DNA of 64,000 nt from Noviherbaspirillum_A sp047237965 (GTDB lineage Bacteria > Pseudomonadota > Gammaproteobacteria > Burkholderiales > Burkholderiaceae_D). Positions 16,502 through 24,526 of the stretch are shown here, piece after piece. The stretch spans positions 930,001 to 994,000 of the forward strand of contig NZ_JBDFLX010000001.1 in the NCBI RefSeq assembly GCF_047237965.1. Reading direction: 5' to 3'. The stretch's first letter is position 1. The number at the start of each line of letters is the position of its first letter. Position numbers and translations under genes: made by a program. The notes under the pieces are model-generated. The model searched no databases. It had not been told where the DNA came from and saw only the letters and a program-made list of their open reading frames with translations.

Positions 16502-18391
16502 TCAGCCGGCCGGCGGGCGACGCCACTGGCGGGCCAGCACGTCGCGGATCAGCGCCGGCTCCACTGGCTTGACCAGGTGATGATCGAAACCGGCTTCCTG
16601 TGCCTGCTGGCGGTCGCGCTCCTGGCCCCAACCGGTCACCGCGACCAGCACGGTGCCGCTGGTGGCCGGGTTGGCCCGCAAGGCGCGCGCCAGCGCATAG
16701 CCGTTCAGGCCCGGCAGGCCGATGTCGAGAAAGGCAAAGTCGGGCTGGAAGGCGGGCGCCGCTTCCAATGCGCGCAGGCCGTCCGCCGCGACCAGCAATT
16801 CATGGCCCAGGCCCTGCAGCAGCGTGGCCAGGCTGTTGGCGAAGTCGACGTTGTCGTCCGCCAGCAGGATGCGGAAGCGCTGCGCCGGCGCCGCTTCCGG
16901 CGCACTGGCGCCCTCCTCCGGCCCTGCCGCCGCGGCCAGCGGCAAGGTGGCGACGAACGCGCTGCCCTTGTCGGTGCCGTCGCTGAACGCTTCCAGCGTG
17001 CCCTCGTGCAGCTCCACCAGGCGCCGCGCCAGCGTCAGGCCCACGCCCAGGCCGGCATTGGAGCGCTCCAGCGAGTAATCGACCTGGGTGAACATGTCGA
17101 AGATGCGGGTCAGCATCGCCGGCGACAGGCCGATGCCGTTGTCGATCACCTTCACCACCGCGCGCCCCTGGTCCACGCTGGCCTCGAGCCGTATCGCGCC
17201 GCCGGAATCGGTGTATTTCGCCGCATTGTTGAGCAGGTTGGAAAACACCTGCGACAGCCGGGTGGCATCGGCTTCCAGCCAGACCGGCTCGGCGGGCAAC
17301 TGCACGTCCAGGGTGTGGCCGCGGCTCTGGATGAATGGCTCGGCCAGCTCCACCGCGCTCCTGATCACCTGCTGCAGCTGCACCGGGCTGCGCCGCACCA
17401 TCAGCTTGCCGGTGGTGATGCGGGACACGTCCAGCAGGTCGTCCACCAGCCGCACCATCTGCCGCAGCTGCCGCTCCATCACCTCGCGCGAGCGGCCGGC
17501 CAGCGCCGGGTTGGCGCCGGCAATGCGCAGGATTTCCAGGCCGTTCATCAGCGGCGCCAGCGGATTGCGCAGCTCGTGGGCCAGGGTCGCCAGGAATTCA
17601 TCCTTGCGCCGGTCCGCCACCCGCAGCGCCTGCTCGGCGCTGCGGCGCTCGGCGGTTTCATGCTCCAGCACGCGGTTCGACTGCTCCAGCGCGGCCGCGC
17701 GTTGCCCGACTTCGTCGAGCATGTCGTTGAAGGCATCCACCAGCACGCCGATCTCGTCGTTGGTGGTCTTCTTCACGCGCAGCGAGAAATCGCGGCGCTG
17801 CATGACTTCGCGGGCCACCGTGGTCACCGCCAGGATCGGACGGATGAAGGCGGCCTGCAGCCACAGGGAAATCATCCCGGCCAGCGCCAGGCTGCCGGCC
17901 ATCACCGAGCCGAGGATGACGGCATAGTTGCGCAGCCGGTCCATCAGTTCGTAGCGGGCGCGCAGGTAGACCGTCAGCACCAGCTCATGGTTGGCGACCA
18001 GCTGCTGGTACACCACGATATGCTCGCCGTCGATGTGGTAGCCGGCCGCTTGCGCCACCGGCGGCACGATGCTGCGCTCCCGGTCGCGAGCGTAGGAAGC
18101 GAACAGCTTGCCGCCGGGACCGTAAATGGCGGCCGCGACGATGGCCGGCCGGGTCTTGAGCAGCGCCAGGTTCTCGGTGGCGGCCTTGGGATCGTTGAAG
18201 GTCAGCGCCGGCGCGCTGGAGCGGGCAATCAGGTCGGCCTGGGTGCGCAGGTCGTCCAGCCAGGCCGACTGGTAGGTGCGGATGTCGTACGCCAGCATGG
18301 CCAGCGCCGACAGCAGGAGCCCGGTAAAGGTGGTGGCCAGCACCACCAGCATCAGCTTCCGGGTGATCGACCTGCTGAAGAATTCCGGCAT
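16502..18391 (-). CDS. Hybrid histidine kinase with CHASE8-like sensor
   Basis: A 629-residue protein. TM1 at about 13-33, a periplasmic domain at 35-150 with LIARSSAPALTFND (CHASE8-like, as in YfiN/TpbB), TM2 at about 155-178, HAMP to 235, HisKA with His272 (LAHELRNPL), HATPase with N box FSNLLNNAAKYT, and a C-terminal receiver with Asp556 (FLDIGLPG). All catalytic residues look intact. It overlaps by one base the YfiR-like gene upstream, so the periplasmic YfiR-like protein probably regulates this kinase. No separate phosphotransfer protein or output regulator is adjacent. Confidence 0.88.
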   Translation of the reverse strand: MPEFFSRSITRKLMLVVLATTFTGLLLSALAMLAYDIRTYQSAWLDDLRTQADLIARSSAPALTFNDPKAATENLALLKTRPAIVAAAIYGPGGKLFASYARDRERSIVPPVAQAAGYHIDGEHIVVYQQLVANHELVLTVYLRARYELMDRLRNYAVILGSVMAGSLALAGMISLWLQAAFIRPILAVTTVAREVMQRRDFSLRVKKTTNDEIGVLVDAFNDMLDEVGQRAAALEQSNRVLEHETAERRSAEQALRVADRRKDEFLATLAHELRNPLAPLMNGLEILRIAGANPALAGRSREVMERQLRQMVRLVDDLLDVSRITTGKLMVRRSPVQLQQVIRSAVELAEPFIQSRGHTLDVQLPAEPVWLEADATRLSQVFSNLLNNAAKYTDSGGAIRLEASVDQGRAVVKVIDNGIGLSPAMLTRIFDMFTQVDYSLERSNAGLGVGLTLARRLVELHEGTLEAFSDGTDKGSAFVATLPLAAAAGPEEGASAPEAAPAQRFRILLADDNVDFANSLATLLQGLGHELLVAADGLRALEAAPAFQPDFAFLDIGLPGLNGYALARALRANPATSGTVLVAVTGWGQERDRQQAQEAGFDHHLVKPVEPALIRDVLARQWRRPPAG

Positions 18392-19020
18392 CAGTTCGGA
18401 CCCGGCTGCACGATGGCGACCGACATCAGCCGCGAGCTGAGCTTGAAGTCGCCGCGCTCGGCGGCCGCATTCGACACTTCAAAGCGCAGCCTGCCATCCG
18501 CATGGCGGAAACTGATCACGCCGGCGGCCTGCTCGTCGGTGACGGTTACGGTCCAGCGCTGCGGCACCTGGGCCAGTAGACTTTCCACCTGCTCGGCCTC
18601 GCCCGGCCCGATATAGAGAAGGTGGATATCCTGAAGACTCTCTCCCGGGCGGATGCGCCGTATCGTCACGGGCCGGTTGTTGACGTTGCGGCCAACGGTC
18701 GACAGCAGCAGTTCCGCCGCGACCGGCTCGGCATTGACCACGCCGATCACCAGCGGCGAGTCGGCCAGCGCGAAGGCGCGCGACGGCCATTCGATATAGC
18801 CAAGGAAGTTATACAGGTAGGCAGCGCGCGCGCTGGCGTCCTGCTGGCTCAGTTCGCCGGACGGCGCCGCTTCGGCCCCGGACAGGGCAATCGCCAGGGC
18901 CAGCGTCGCCGCGATGGCGACGAGCGGCGCCAGGCCACGCGCCAGCAGACGGCCGATCGCGCGCGCGCATCGGGAAAACAGGGGGTCAACCAGGGAATCG
19001 CTTGGAGAACAGGCGGGCAT
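18391..19020 (-). CDS. YfiR/DUF4154 family periplasmic protein
   Basis: A 209-residue protein with a membrane or signal segment (about residues 25-50) and the YfiR domain after it: AAYLYNFLGYIEWP, then VIGVVN and NNRPVTIRRI and the terminal segment GDFKLSSRLMSVA. YfiR of Pseudomonas is a periplasmic repressor that binds the sensor domain of the diguanylate cyclase YfiN. The two conserved YfiR cysteine pairs are absent here. Here the coupled downstream gene is a hybrid kinase rather than a cyclase. Confidence 0.85.
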   Translation of the reverse strand: MPACSPSDSLVDPLFSRCARAIGRLLARGLAPLVAIAATLALAIALSGAEAAPSGELSQQDASARAAYLYNFLGYIEWPSRAFALADSPLVIGVVNAEPVAAELLLSTVGRNVNNRPVTIRRIRPGESLQDIHLLYIGPGEAEQVESLLAQVPQRWTVTVTDEQAAGVISFRHADGRLRFEVSNAAAERGDFKLSSRLMSVAIVQPGPN

Positions 19021-19283
19021 TCAATCTTTCCAATCAGTGTCGTCCCGCCACGCTGCGCGAAACGATTGCTTTCCGGCGGCAGGCCGCAAGAGCCAGCGGC
19101 GCACCAGGAGCCTGGCATGCGTTTTCGGAGAGACCGAAGCATCTCATGCGGAAGGCCCGTTTGCAAAGCCGGGAAGCCGACAGTATACAGCGCCAAAAAA
19201 CTTTCCATGCATCAAAGCCCGGCACACATGTTGCAAGCGGCAAATGTTTGCGCGGAAGCGTAATGACGTTATGCTCCAGCGCA

Positions 19284-19289
19284 TATAAT
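19284..19289 (+). promoter_or_regulatory. Consensus -10 hexamer for the three-receiver kinase gene
   Basis: A perfect TATAAT lies 22 bases before the first possible start of the plus-strand kinase, in the 291-base divergent region with the YfiR operon. No good -35 is seen 16-18 bases upstream. If used, it favours the start at 19363 because 19312 would leave a leader of only about 16 bases. Confidence 0.45.
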
Positions 19290-19311
19290 CCGCGTCAAAT
19301 TTATTGCCGGC

Positions 19312-22300
19312 ATGACAGCATTTCCGGCAACGGCCCATCGAGACATCCCGACTGCTTCCTCCATGCTATCCAGCGCCAAATCCCCTGTTCCCTTCTATGT
19401 CGCCATCGTCGTCCTGAGCGCGGTGATTTTCGCGGTCGATACCCAGACCCGCGTCGGTTACGCGGAATGGCTGCTGTACCTGATCCCGGTGGTGCTGACC
19501 CTGTTCCAGAAGCGTCCGCTGGCGCCGTTCTACGTGGTGGGCGGCCAGATCGCGCTGATGGTGGTCGGCTTCGTGATGTCGCCGGACGGCATCGACACCC
19601 AGATCGGCGCGATCAACCGCTTCATGGGCTTCGTGGTGCTGGTCTGTATCGCCTACCTGGTGCGCAAGGTGATCATCGAGCGCAACCGCGCGCAAAAGCT
19701 GATCTGGCTGCAGCAGGGTGACGGCGAACTGTCCAACAGCATGCTGGGCGAGCTGGACGTGAACCAGCTCGGCGACAAGATCCTGCACACCCTGTGCCGC
19801 TATCTCGACGCGCAGGTGGCGCTGCTGTACCGGGTCGAGGCCGGCCTGCTGGTGCCGACCGCCTCCTACGCCGGCGCGCGTTCTCTCTCCGAGCTGCCCT
19901 GCCTGACCATGGGCCAGGGACTGGCCGGCGAAGCCGCGCGCAAGGGCGACATCGTGGTGCTGTCCAACCTGCCCGAAGACTACCTGCAGGTGACGTCGGG
20001 CGTCGGCGGCTCCCGGCTGTCGCGGCTGCTGATCGTGCCGGCCACCGCCGACGGCAAGCTGCAGGGCGTGCTGGAAATCGGCTTCCTGCGGCCGGGCGCC
20101 GACATCGAGGCCGCGCGCGAACTGCTGCGGATGACGGGCGAAGGCATCGGCGTGGCGATCCGCTCGGCGATGTACCGCCAGCACCTGGCCGACCTGCTGG
20201 AAGAAACCCGGCGCCAGAGCGAGGAGCTGCAGGTGCAGCAGGAGGAACTGCGCCAGTCCAACGAGGAGCTGGAGCAGCAGAGCGGCATCCTGCGCAAGTC
20301 GCAGGCGCAGCTGGAACAGCAGCAGGCCGACCTGGAACAGGCCAATTCCCAGCTGGAGGAACGCACCCAGCGCCTGGAATTGCAGAAGGCGCGCCTGGTC
20401 GAAGTGCAGAGAAACATGGAGGCAAGCGCGGTCGAACTGGAACGCGCCAACCAGTACAAGTCGGAATTCCTGGCCAATATGTCGCACGAGCTGCGCACGC
20501 CGCTGAACAGTTCGCTGATCCTGTCGCAGATCCTGGCGGACAACAAGCCCGGCACCCTGACGGCCGAGCAGGTGCGCTACGCCCAGACCATCCATGCATC
20601 CAACAATGACCTGCTGGCGCTGATCAACGACATCCTGGACCTGTCCAAGATCGAGGCCGGCCACATGGAAGTGCGGCCGCAGACGCTGGCCATGTCCGCG
20701 CTGGTGGACCCGCTGCGCCGGCTGTTCGAGCCGATCGCCAGGGAGAAAGGCCTGGCCTTCGAGGTGCGCATCGCCGAACACGCGCCGGCAAGCCTGGTCA
20801 CGGACAGCCAGCGGCTGACCCAGGTGCTGCGCAACCTGCTGTCGAACGCCTTCAAGTTCACCAGCCGGGGCGAGGTCGTGATGGAAGTCACGCAGAGCGG
20901 CCGCAACGTCTGCTTCGCCGTGCGCGACAGCGGCATCGGCATTCCCGCCGAGCAGCAGGAAGTGATCTTCGAAGCCTTCCGCCAGGCCGACGGCAGCACC
21001 AGCCGCGAATACGGCGGCACCGGCCTGGGGCTGTCGATCTCGCGCCAGCTTGCCCGCCTGCTGGGCGGCGAGATCCGGGTGCAGAGCGCGGTCGGCCTGG
21101 GCAGCACTTTCACGCTGGAAGTGGCAGCCGAACTGGCCGGCGCCGAATCGACGCCAGCCGGCCCGGCAGCCCAGCCCCCGCTGACGCGCGCCACGCCGCG
21201 CGCGGCGGCACAGAACGCCGGCGCCAGCGCCAGCACGAGCCTGTCGCAGCCACTGCAGCCGCGCGCACAGCCCGCGCCAGTGCCCGCGCCGCAGGCGCCC
21301 ACCATCGCCGGCATCAGCGACGACCGCAGCGGCCGCGGCCGCGAACGGCTGATCCTGGTGATCGAGGATGACCAGCGCTTCGCCACCATCCTCTACGACC
21401 TGGCGCACGAACTCGACTTCGACTGCATCCACGCCGCCACCGGCGACGAGGGCTACCAGCTCGCGCGCGCGCACCAGCCCAGCGCCATCCTGCTCGATGT
21501 CGGCCTGCCCGACCAGTCCGGGCTGGGCGTCCTGGAACGTCTTAAACGCGACCCCGACACCCGCCATATCCCGATCCACATGCTGTCGGTGGACGACCAT
21601 ACCCATACCTCGCTGGAAATGGGCGCGGTCGGCTTTGCATTGAAGCCGGTGGCGCGGGAAGGCCTGATCGCGGCGATCGAACGCCTGGAGCAGAAGCTGC
21701 AGAAGGCCGCCCGCCGCATCCTGCTGGTCGAGGACAACGCGCCGCTGCGCGAGAACCTGGCGCTGCTGCTGTCGGGCGACGACATCGAGATCACCACCGC
21801 CGGCACCGTCGCCGAGGCGCTGCGCCAGGTGTCGGAAACCACCTTCGACTGCATGGTGATGGACCTGATGCTGCCCGATGCCTCCGGCTACCAGCTGCTG
21901 GAGCAGATGGCGGCCGGCGGCAAGTATTCCTTCCCGCCCGTGATCGTCTACACCGGCCGCGCGCTGTCGGCCGAGGAGGAGCAGCGCCTGCGCCGCTATT
22001 CCCAGTCCATCATCATCAAGGGCGCGCGCTCGCCGGAGCGGCTGCTCGACGAAGTCACCCTGTTCCTGCACCGGGTGGAAGCCAGCCTGCCGCCCAACCA
22101 GCGCGAGCTGCTGCTGCAGGCGCGCCAGCGCGACGCCGCTTTCGAAGGCAGGTGCATCCTGATCGCCGAGGACGACGTGCGCAACATCTTCGCGCTGACC
22201 AGCATCCTGGAGCCGCTGGGCGCCCAGCTCGTGGTGACCCGCAACGGCCGCGAGGCGGTGGAAGCGCTGGAGGCGCGGCGCGACATCGACCTGGTGCTGA

Positions 22301-22515
22301 TGGACCTGATGATGCCGGAGATGGACGGCCTGGCGGCCACCCGCGCCATCCGCAAGATGCCAGAGCATGCCCGCCTGCCCATCATCGCGCTGACCGCCAA
22401 GGCCATGCGCGACGACCGCCAGCACTGCCTGGATGCCGGGGCCAACGACTATATCTCCAAGCCGATCGACGTCGACAAGCTGGTGTCGCTGTGCCGGGTC
22501 TGGATGCCGCGCTGA
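19312..22515 (+). CDS. GAF hybrid histidine kinase with three receiver domains
   Basis: A 1067-residue protein. About four membrane helices (27-120), a GAF domain (about 155-285), a Gln/Glu-rich coiled coil (290-380), HisKA with His near 391 (MSHELRTPL), HATPase (GGTGLGLSIS), a Pro/Ala linker, then three receivers: LLDVGLPDQSG, VMDLMLPDASG and LMDLMMPEMDG each supply the Asp. The last receiver is the most canonical (SKPID). Start at 19312 or at ATG 19363 (MLSSAKSP); neither has a clear ribosome site. It is followed after 12 bases by cheR and then a receiver-kinase, probably one operon. Confidence 0.88.
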   Translation: MTAFPATAHRDIPTASSMLSSAKSPVPFYVAIVVLSAVIFAVDTQTRVGYAEWLLYLIPVVLTLFQKRPLAPFYVVGGQIALMVVGFVMSPDGIDTQIGAINRFMGFVVLVCIAYLVRKVIIERNRAQKLIWLQQGDGELSNSMLGELDVNQLGDKILHTLCRYLDAQVALLYRVEAGLLVPTASYAGARSLSELPCLTMGQGLAGEAARKGDIVVLSNLPEDYLQVTSGVGGSRLSRLLIVPATADGKLQGVLEIGFLRPGADIEAARELLRMTGEGIGVAIRSAMYRQHLADLLEETRRQSEELQVQQEELRQSNEELEQQSGILRKSQAQLEQQQADLEQANSQLEERTQRLELQKARLVEVQRNMEASAVELERANQYKSEFLANMSHELRTPLNSSLILSQILADNKPGTLTAEQVRYAQTIHASNNDLLALINDILDLSKIEAGHMEVRPQTLAMSALVDPLRRLFEPIAREKGLAFEVRIAEHAPASLVTDSQRLTQVLRNLLSNAFKFTSRGEVVMEVTQSGRNVCFAVRDSGIGIPAEQQEVIFEAFRQADGSTSREYGGTGLGLSISRQLARLLGGEIRVQSAVGLGSTFTLEVAAELAGAESTPAGPAAQPPLTRATPRAAAQNAGASASTSLSQPLQPRAQPAPVPAPQAPTIAGISDDRSGRGRERLILVIEDDQRFATILYDLAHELDFDCIHAATGDEGYQLARAHQPSAILLDVGLPDQSGLGVLERLKRDPDTRHIPIHMLSVDDHTHTSLEMGAVGFALKPVAREGLIAAIERLEQKLQKAARRILLVEDNAPLRENLALLLSGDDIEITTAGTVAEALRQVSETTFDCMVMDLMLPDASGYQLLEQMAAGGKYSFPPVIVYTGRALSAEEEQRLRRYSQSIIIKGARSPERLLDEVTLFLHRVEASLPPNQRELLLQARQRDAAFEGRCILIAEDDVRNIFALTSILEPLGAQLVVTRNGREAVEALEARRDIDLVLMDLMMPEMDGLAATRAIRKMPEHARLPIIALTAKAMRDDRQHCLDAGANDYISKPIDVDKLVSLCRVWMPR

Positions 22516-22527
22516 ACGGAGCACGCC

Positions 22528-23352
22528 ATGGCGCATGCACTGACCACATTCGACATCGAGCTCACGCTGCTGCTGGAGGGCGTGTACCAGAAATACCAGC
22601 ACGACTTCCGCCACTACGCCCGCTCCTCGCTGCGCCGGCGCATACGCCAGGCGATGGAGCGTTTCGGCTGCCGCAGCGTGTCGCACCTGCAGGAACGGGT
22701 GCTGCACGAGCCGGAAGTGTTTGCGCAGATGCTGCAGTACTTCACGGTGCAGGTTTCCGAGATGTTCCGCGACCCCGAATATTTCCTGGCGCTGCGGCGG
22801 CAGGTGATCCCGCTGCTGTCGACCTATCCGTCGATCCGCATCTGGGTGGCCGGCTGCAGCACCGGCGAGGAAGTCTGGTCGCTGGCCATCCTGCTGGCCG
22901 AGGAAGGGCTGCTGGAACGCAGCATCATCTACGCCACCGACATCAACCCGGAAGCGCTGAAGGCGGCCGAGGCCGGCATCTATGCGATTGACCGGGTGGC
23001 CCAGTTCAGCCAGTCCTACCTGCGCGCCGGCGGCACCCGCTCGCTGGCCGACTACTACACGGCCACTGTGCACGGCGTGCTGCTGGACCGCTCGCTGCGG
23101 CGCGGCGTCGTGTTCGCCGATCACAGCCTGGCCACCGACAGCGTCTTTTCCGAAGTCCATCTGGTATCCTGCCGCAATGTCCTGATCTACTTCGACCGGG
23201 AACTCCAGGAGCGCGCGCTGAAGCTGTTCGACGAGGCCCTGATCCACCGGGGCTTTCTGGGCCTCGGCAGCCGCGAGACATTGCGCTTTACCAGCCAGGC
23301 CAGCCGCTACGCAGAATTCTGCGCCAGCGAACGCATTTACCAGCGACTCTGA
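22528..23352 (+). CDS. cheR: CheR-type protein-glutamate methyltransferase
   Basis: A 274-residue protein of normal CheR length. It has the N-terminal helical domain (YQKYQHDFRHYARSSLRRR), the SAM-binding motif WVAGCSTGEEVWSLA and the downstream LVSCRNVLIYFD. ACGGAG precedes the ATG. CheR methylates glutamates of chemoreceptors; here there is no chemoreceptor, CheA, CheW or CheB gene in the window, so it may methylate the coiled coil of a neighbouring kinase. Confidence 0.9.
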   Translation: MAHALTTFDIELTLLLEGVYQKYQHDFRHYARSSLRRRIRQAMERFGCRSVSHLQERVLHEPEVFAQMLQYFTVQVSEMFRDPEYFLALRRQVIPLLSTYPSIRIWVAGCSTGEEVWSLAILLAEEGLLERSIIYATDINPEALKAAEAGIYAIDRVAQFSQSYLRAGGTRSLADYYTATVHGVLLDRSLRRGVVFADHSLATDSVFSEVHLVSCRNVLIYFDRELQERALKLFDEALIHRGFLGLGSRETLRFTSQASRYAEFCASERIYQRL

Positions 23353-23370
23353 CATCACACTTCAATCACC

Positions 23371-24504
23371 ATGCAAGCATCCGTAGCCACAACCGCGCCC
23401 CCGTCAGACATTCATATCCTGGCGGTAGACGACATCCAGCAGAACCTGGTGGCGATCGAGGCCCTGCTGGCGCGCCCGGGCCTCAGGGTTCTGAAGGCGG
23501 CTTCCGGCGTGGACGCGCTGGAGATCCTGCTCAAGCAGGAGGTCGCGCTGATCCTGCTCGATGTGCAGATGCCCAACATGAACGGCTTCGAACTGGCCGA
23601 ACTGGTGCGCGGCAATCCGCATACGCGCACCATTCCGCTGATCTTCATGACTGCCGCCATCAACGAGCCGCAGCGCAGCTTTCGCGGCTACCAGGCCGGC
23701 GCGGTCGACTTCCTGTACAAGCCCATCGATCCGGAAGTCCTGCGCAGCAAGGTCAATGTGTTCGTCGAGATGTTTGCCCAGAAAAAGCAGCTCTCGTCCC
23801 AGCTCGACGAATTGCGCGAGGCGCTCAGGGTCAACGAGATGTTTACCGCAGTGCTCGGGCACGACCTGCGCAATCCGCTGGCCGCGGTGCTCAACGGCGC
23901 CGAGCTCCTGCTGCTGATGTCCGGCGAGAAGAAGGTCAATGCGGTGGCGACCCGCATCCGCTCCAGCGCGCAGCGCATGGAAAAGATGGTCAGCCAGCTG
24001 CTGGACGTGGCGCGCATCCGCTCCGGCGGCGTGGCGCTGGAGCTGGCGCCGGGCAATGTCGAGCAGGTCTGTCGCCGCATCGCCGATGAGCTGAGGCAGG
24101 CCGGGCACACCAACCCGGTCGCCATCCACTGCACCGGCAGCGCCGACGGCGTGTTCGATCCGCATCGCATCGGGCAGGTGCTGTCCAACCTGCTGGCCAA
24201 TGCGCTGGCGCATGGCGAGGCCGAGGCGCCGGTCAGCGTGGAGATCGACGGCTCGGAGCCGGACTGGCTGCGGCTGCGCATCCATAACCGCGGCGCCATG
24301 CCGGAAACCATGGTGGCGCAGGCTTTCATGCCGTTCCGGCCCGGCCGCGAAGGGCGCGGCCAGCCTGGCCTGGGCCTTGGACTCTTCATCGTGAAGTACT
24401 TCATCGACGCCCATCGCGGCACCATCACGCTCGCCTCCAGCGTCACGGACGGCACCACCTTCACCATCCGCCTGCCGCGCCGGATCGGCGGCGACGCAGC
24501 CTGA
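23371..24504 (+). CDS. Response regulator-histidine kinase fusion
   Basis: A 377-residue soluble protein. An N-terminal receiver (Asp64 in LLDVQMPNMNG, KPID) is followed by HisKA with His164 (LGHDLRNPL) and HATPase_c with N box LSNLLANALAHG and a G2 region GLGLGLF. The receiver-first order suits an intermediate that takes phosphate from the upstream three-receiver kinase and controls its own kinase domain. It starts 18 bases after cheR on the same strand. Confidence 0.88.
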   Translation: MQASVATTAPPSDIHILAVDDIQQNLVAIEALLARPGLRVLKAASGVDALEILLKQEVALILLDVQMPNMNGFELAELVRGNPHTRTIPLIFMTAAINEPQRSFRGYQAGAVDFLYKPIDPEVLRSKVNVFVEMFAQKKQLSSQLDELREALRVNEMFTAVLGHDLRNPLAAVLNGAELLLLMSGEKKVNAVATRIRSSAQRMEKMVSQLLDVARIRSGGVALELAPGNVEQVCRRIADELRQAGHTNPVAIHCTGSADGVFDPHRIGQVLSNLLANALAHGEAEAPVSVEIDGSEPDWLRLRIHNRGAMPETMVAQAFMPFRPGREGRGQPGLGLGLFIVKYFIDAHRGTITLASSVTDGTTFTIRLPRRIGGDAA

Positions 24505-24526
24505 GCCGCCTGCCGGAAGCCCGGAC

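Noticed and set aside
19366..23358. A 1330-residue open frame on the minus strand opposite the three-receiver kinase and cheR
   Set aside because: It is Gln/His/Arg/Gly-rich with no domain, and is a third-position-GC mirror of two clear genes on the plus strand.
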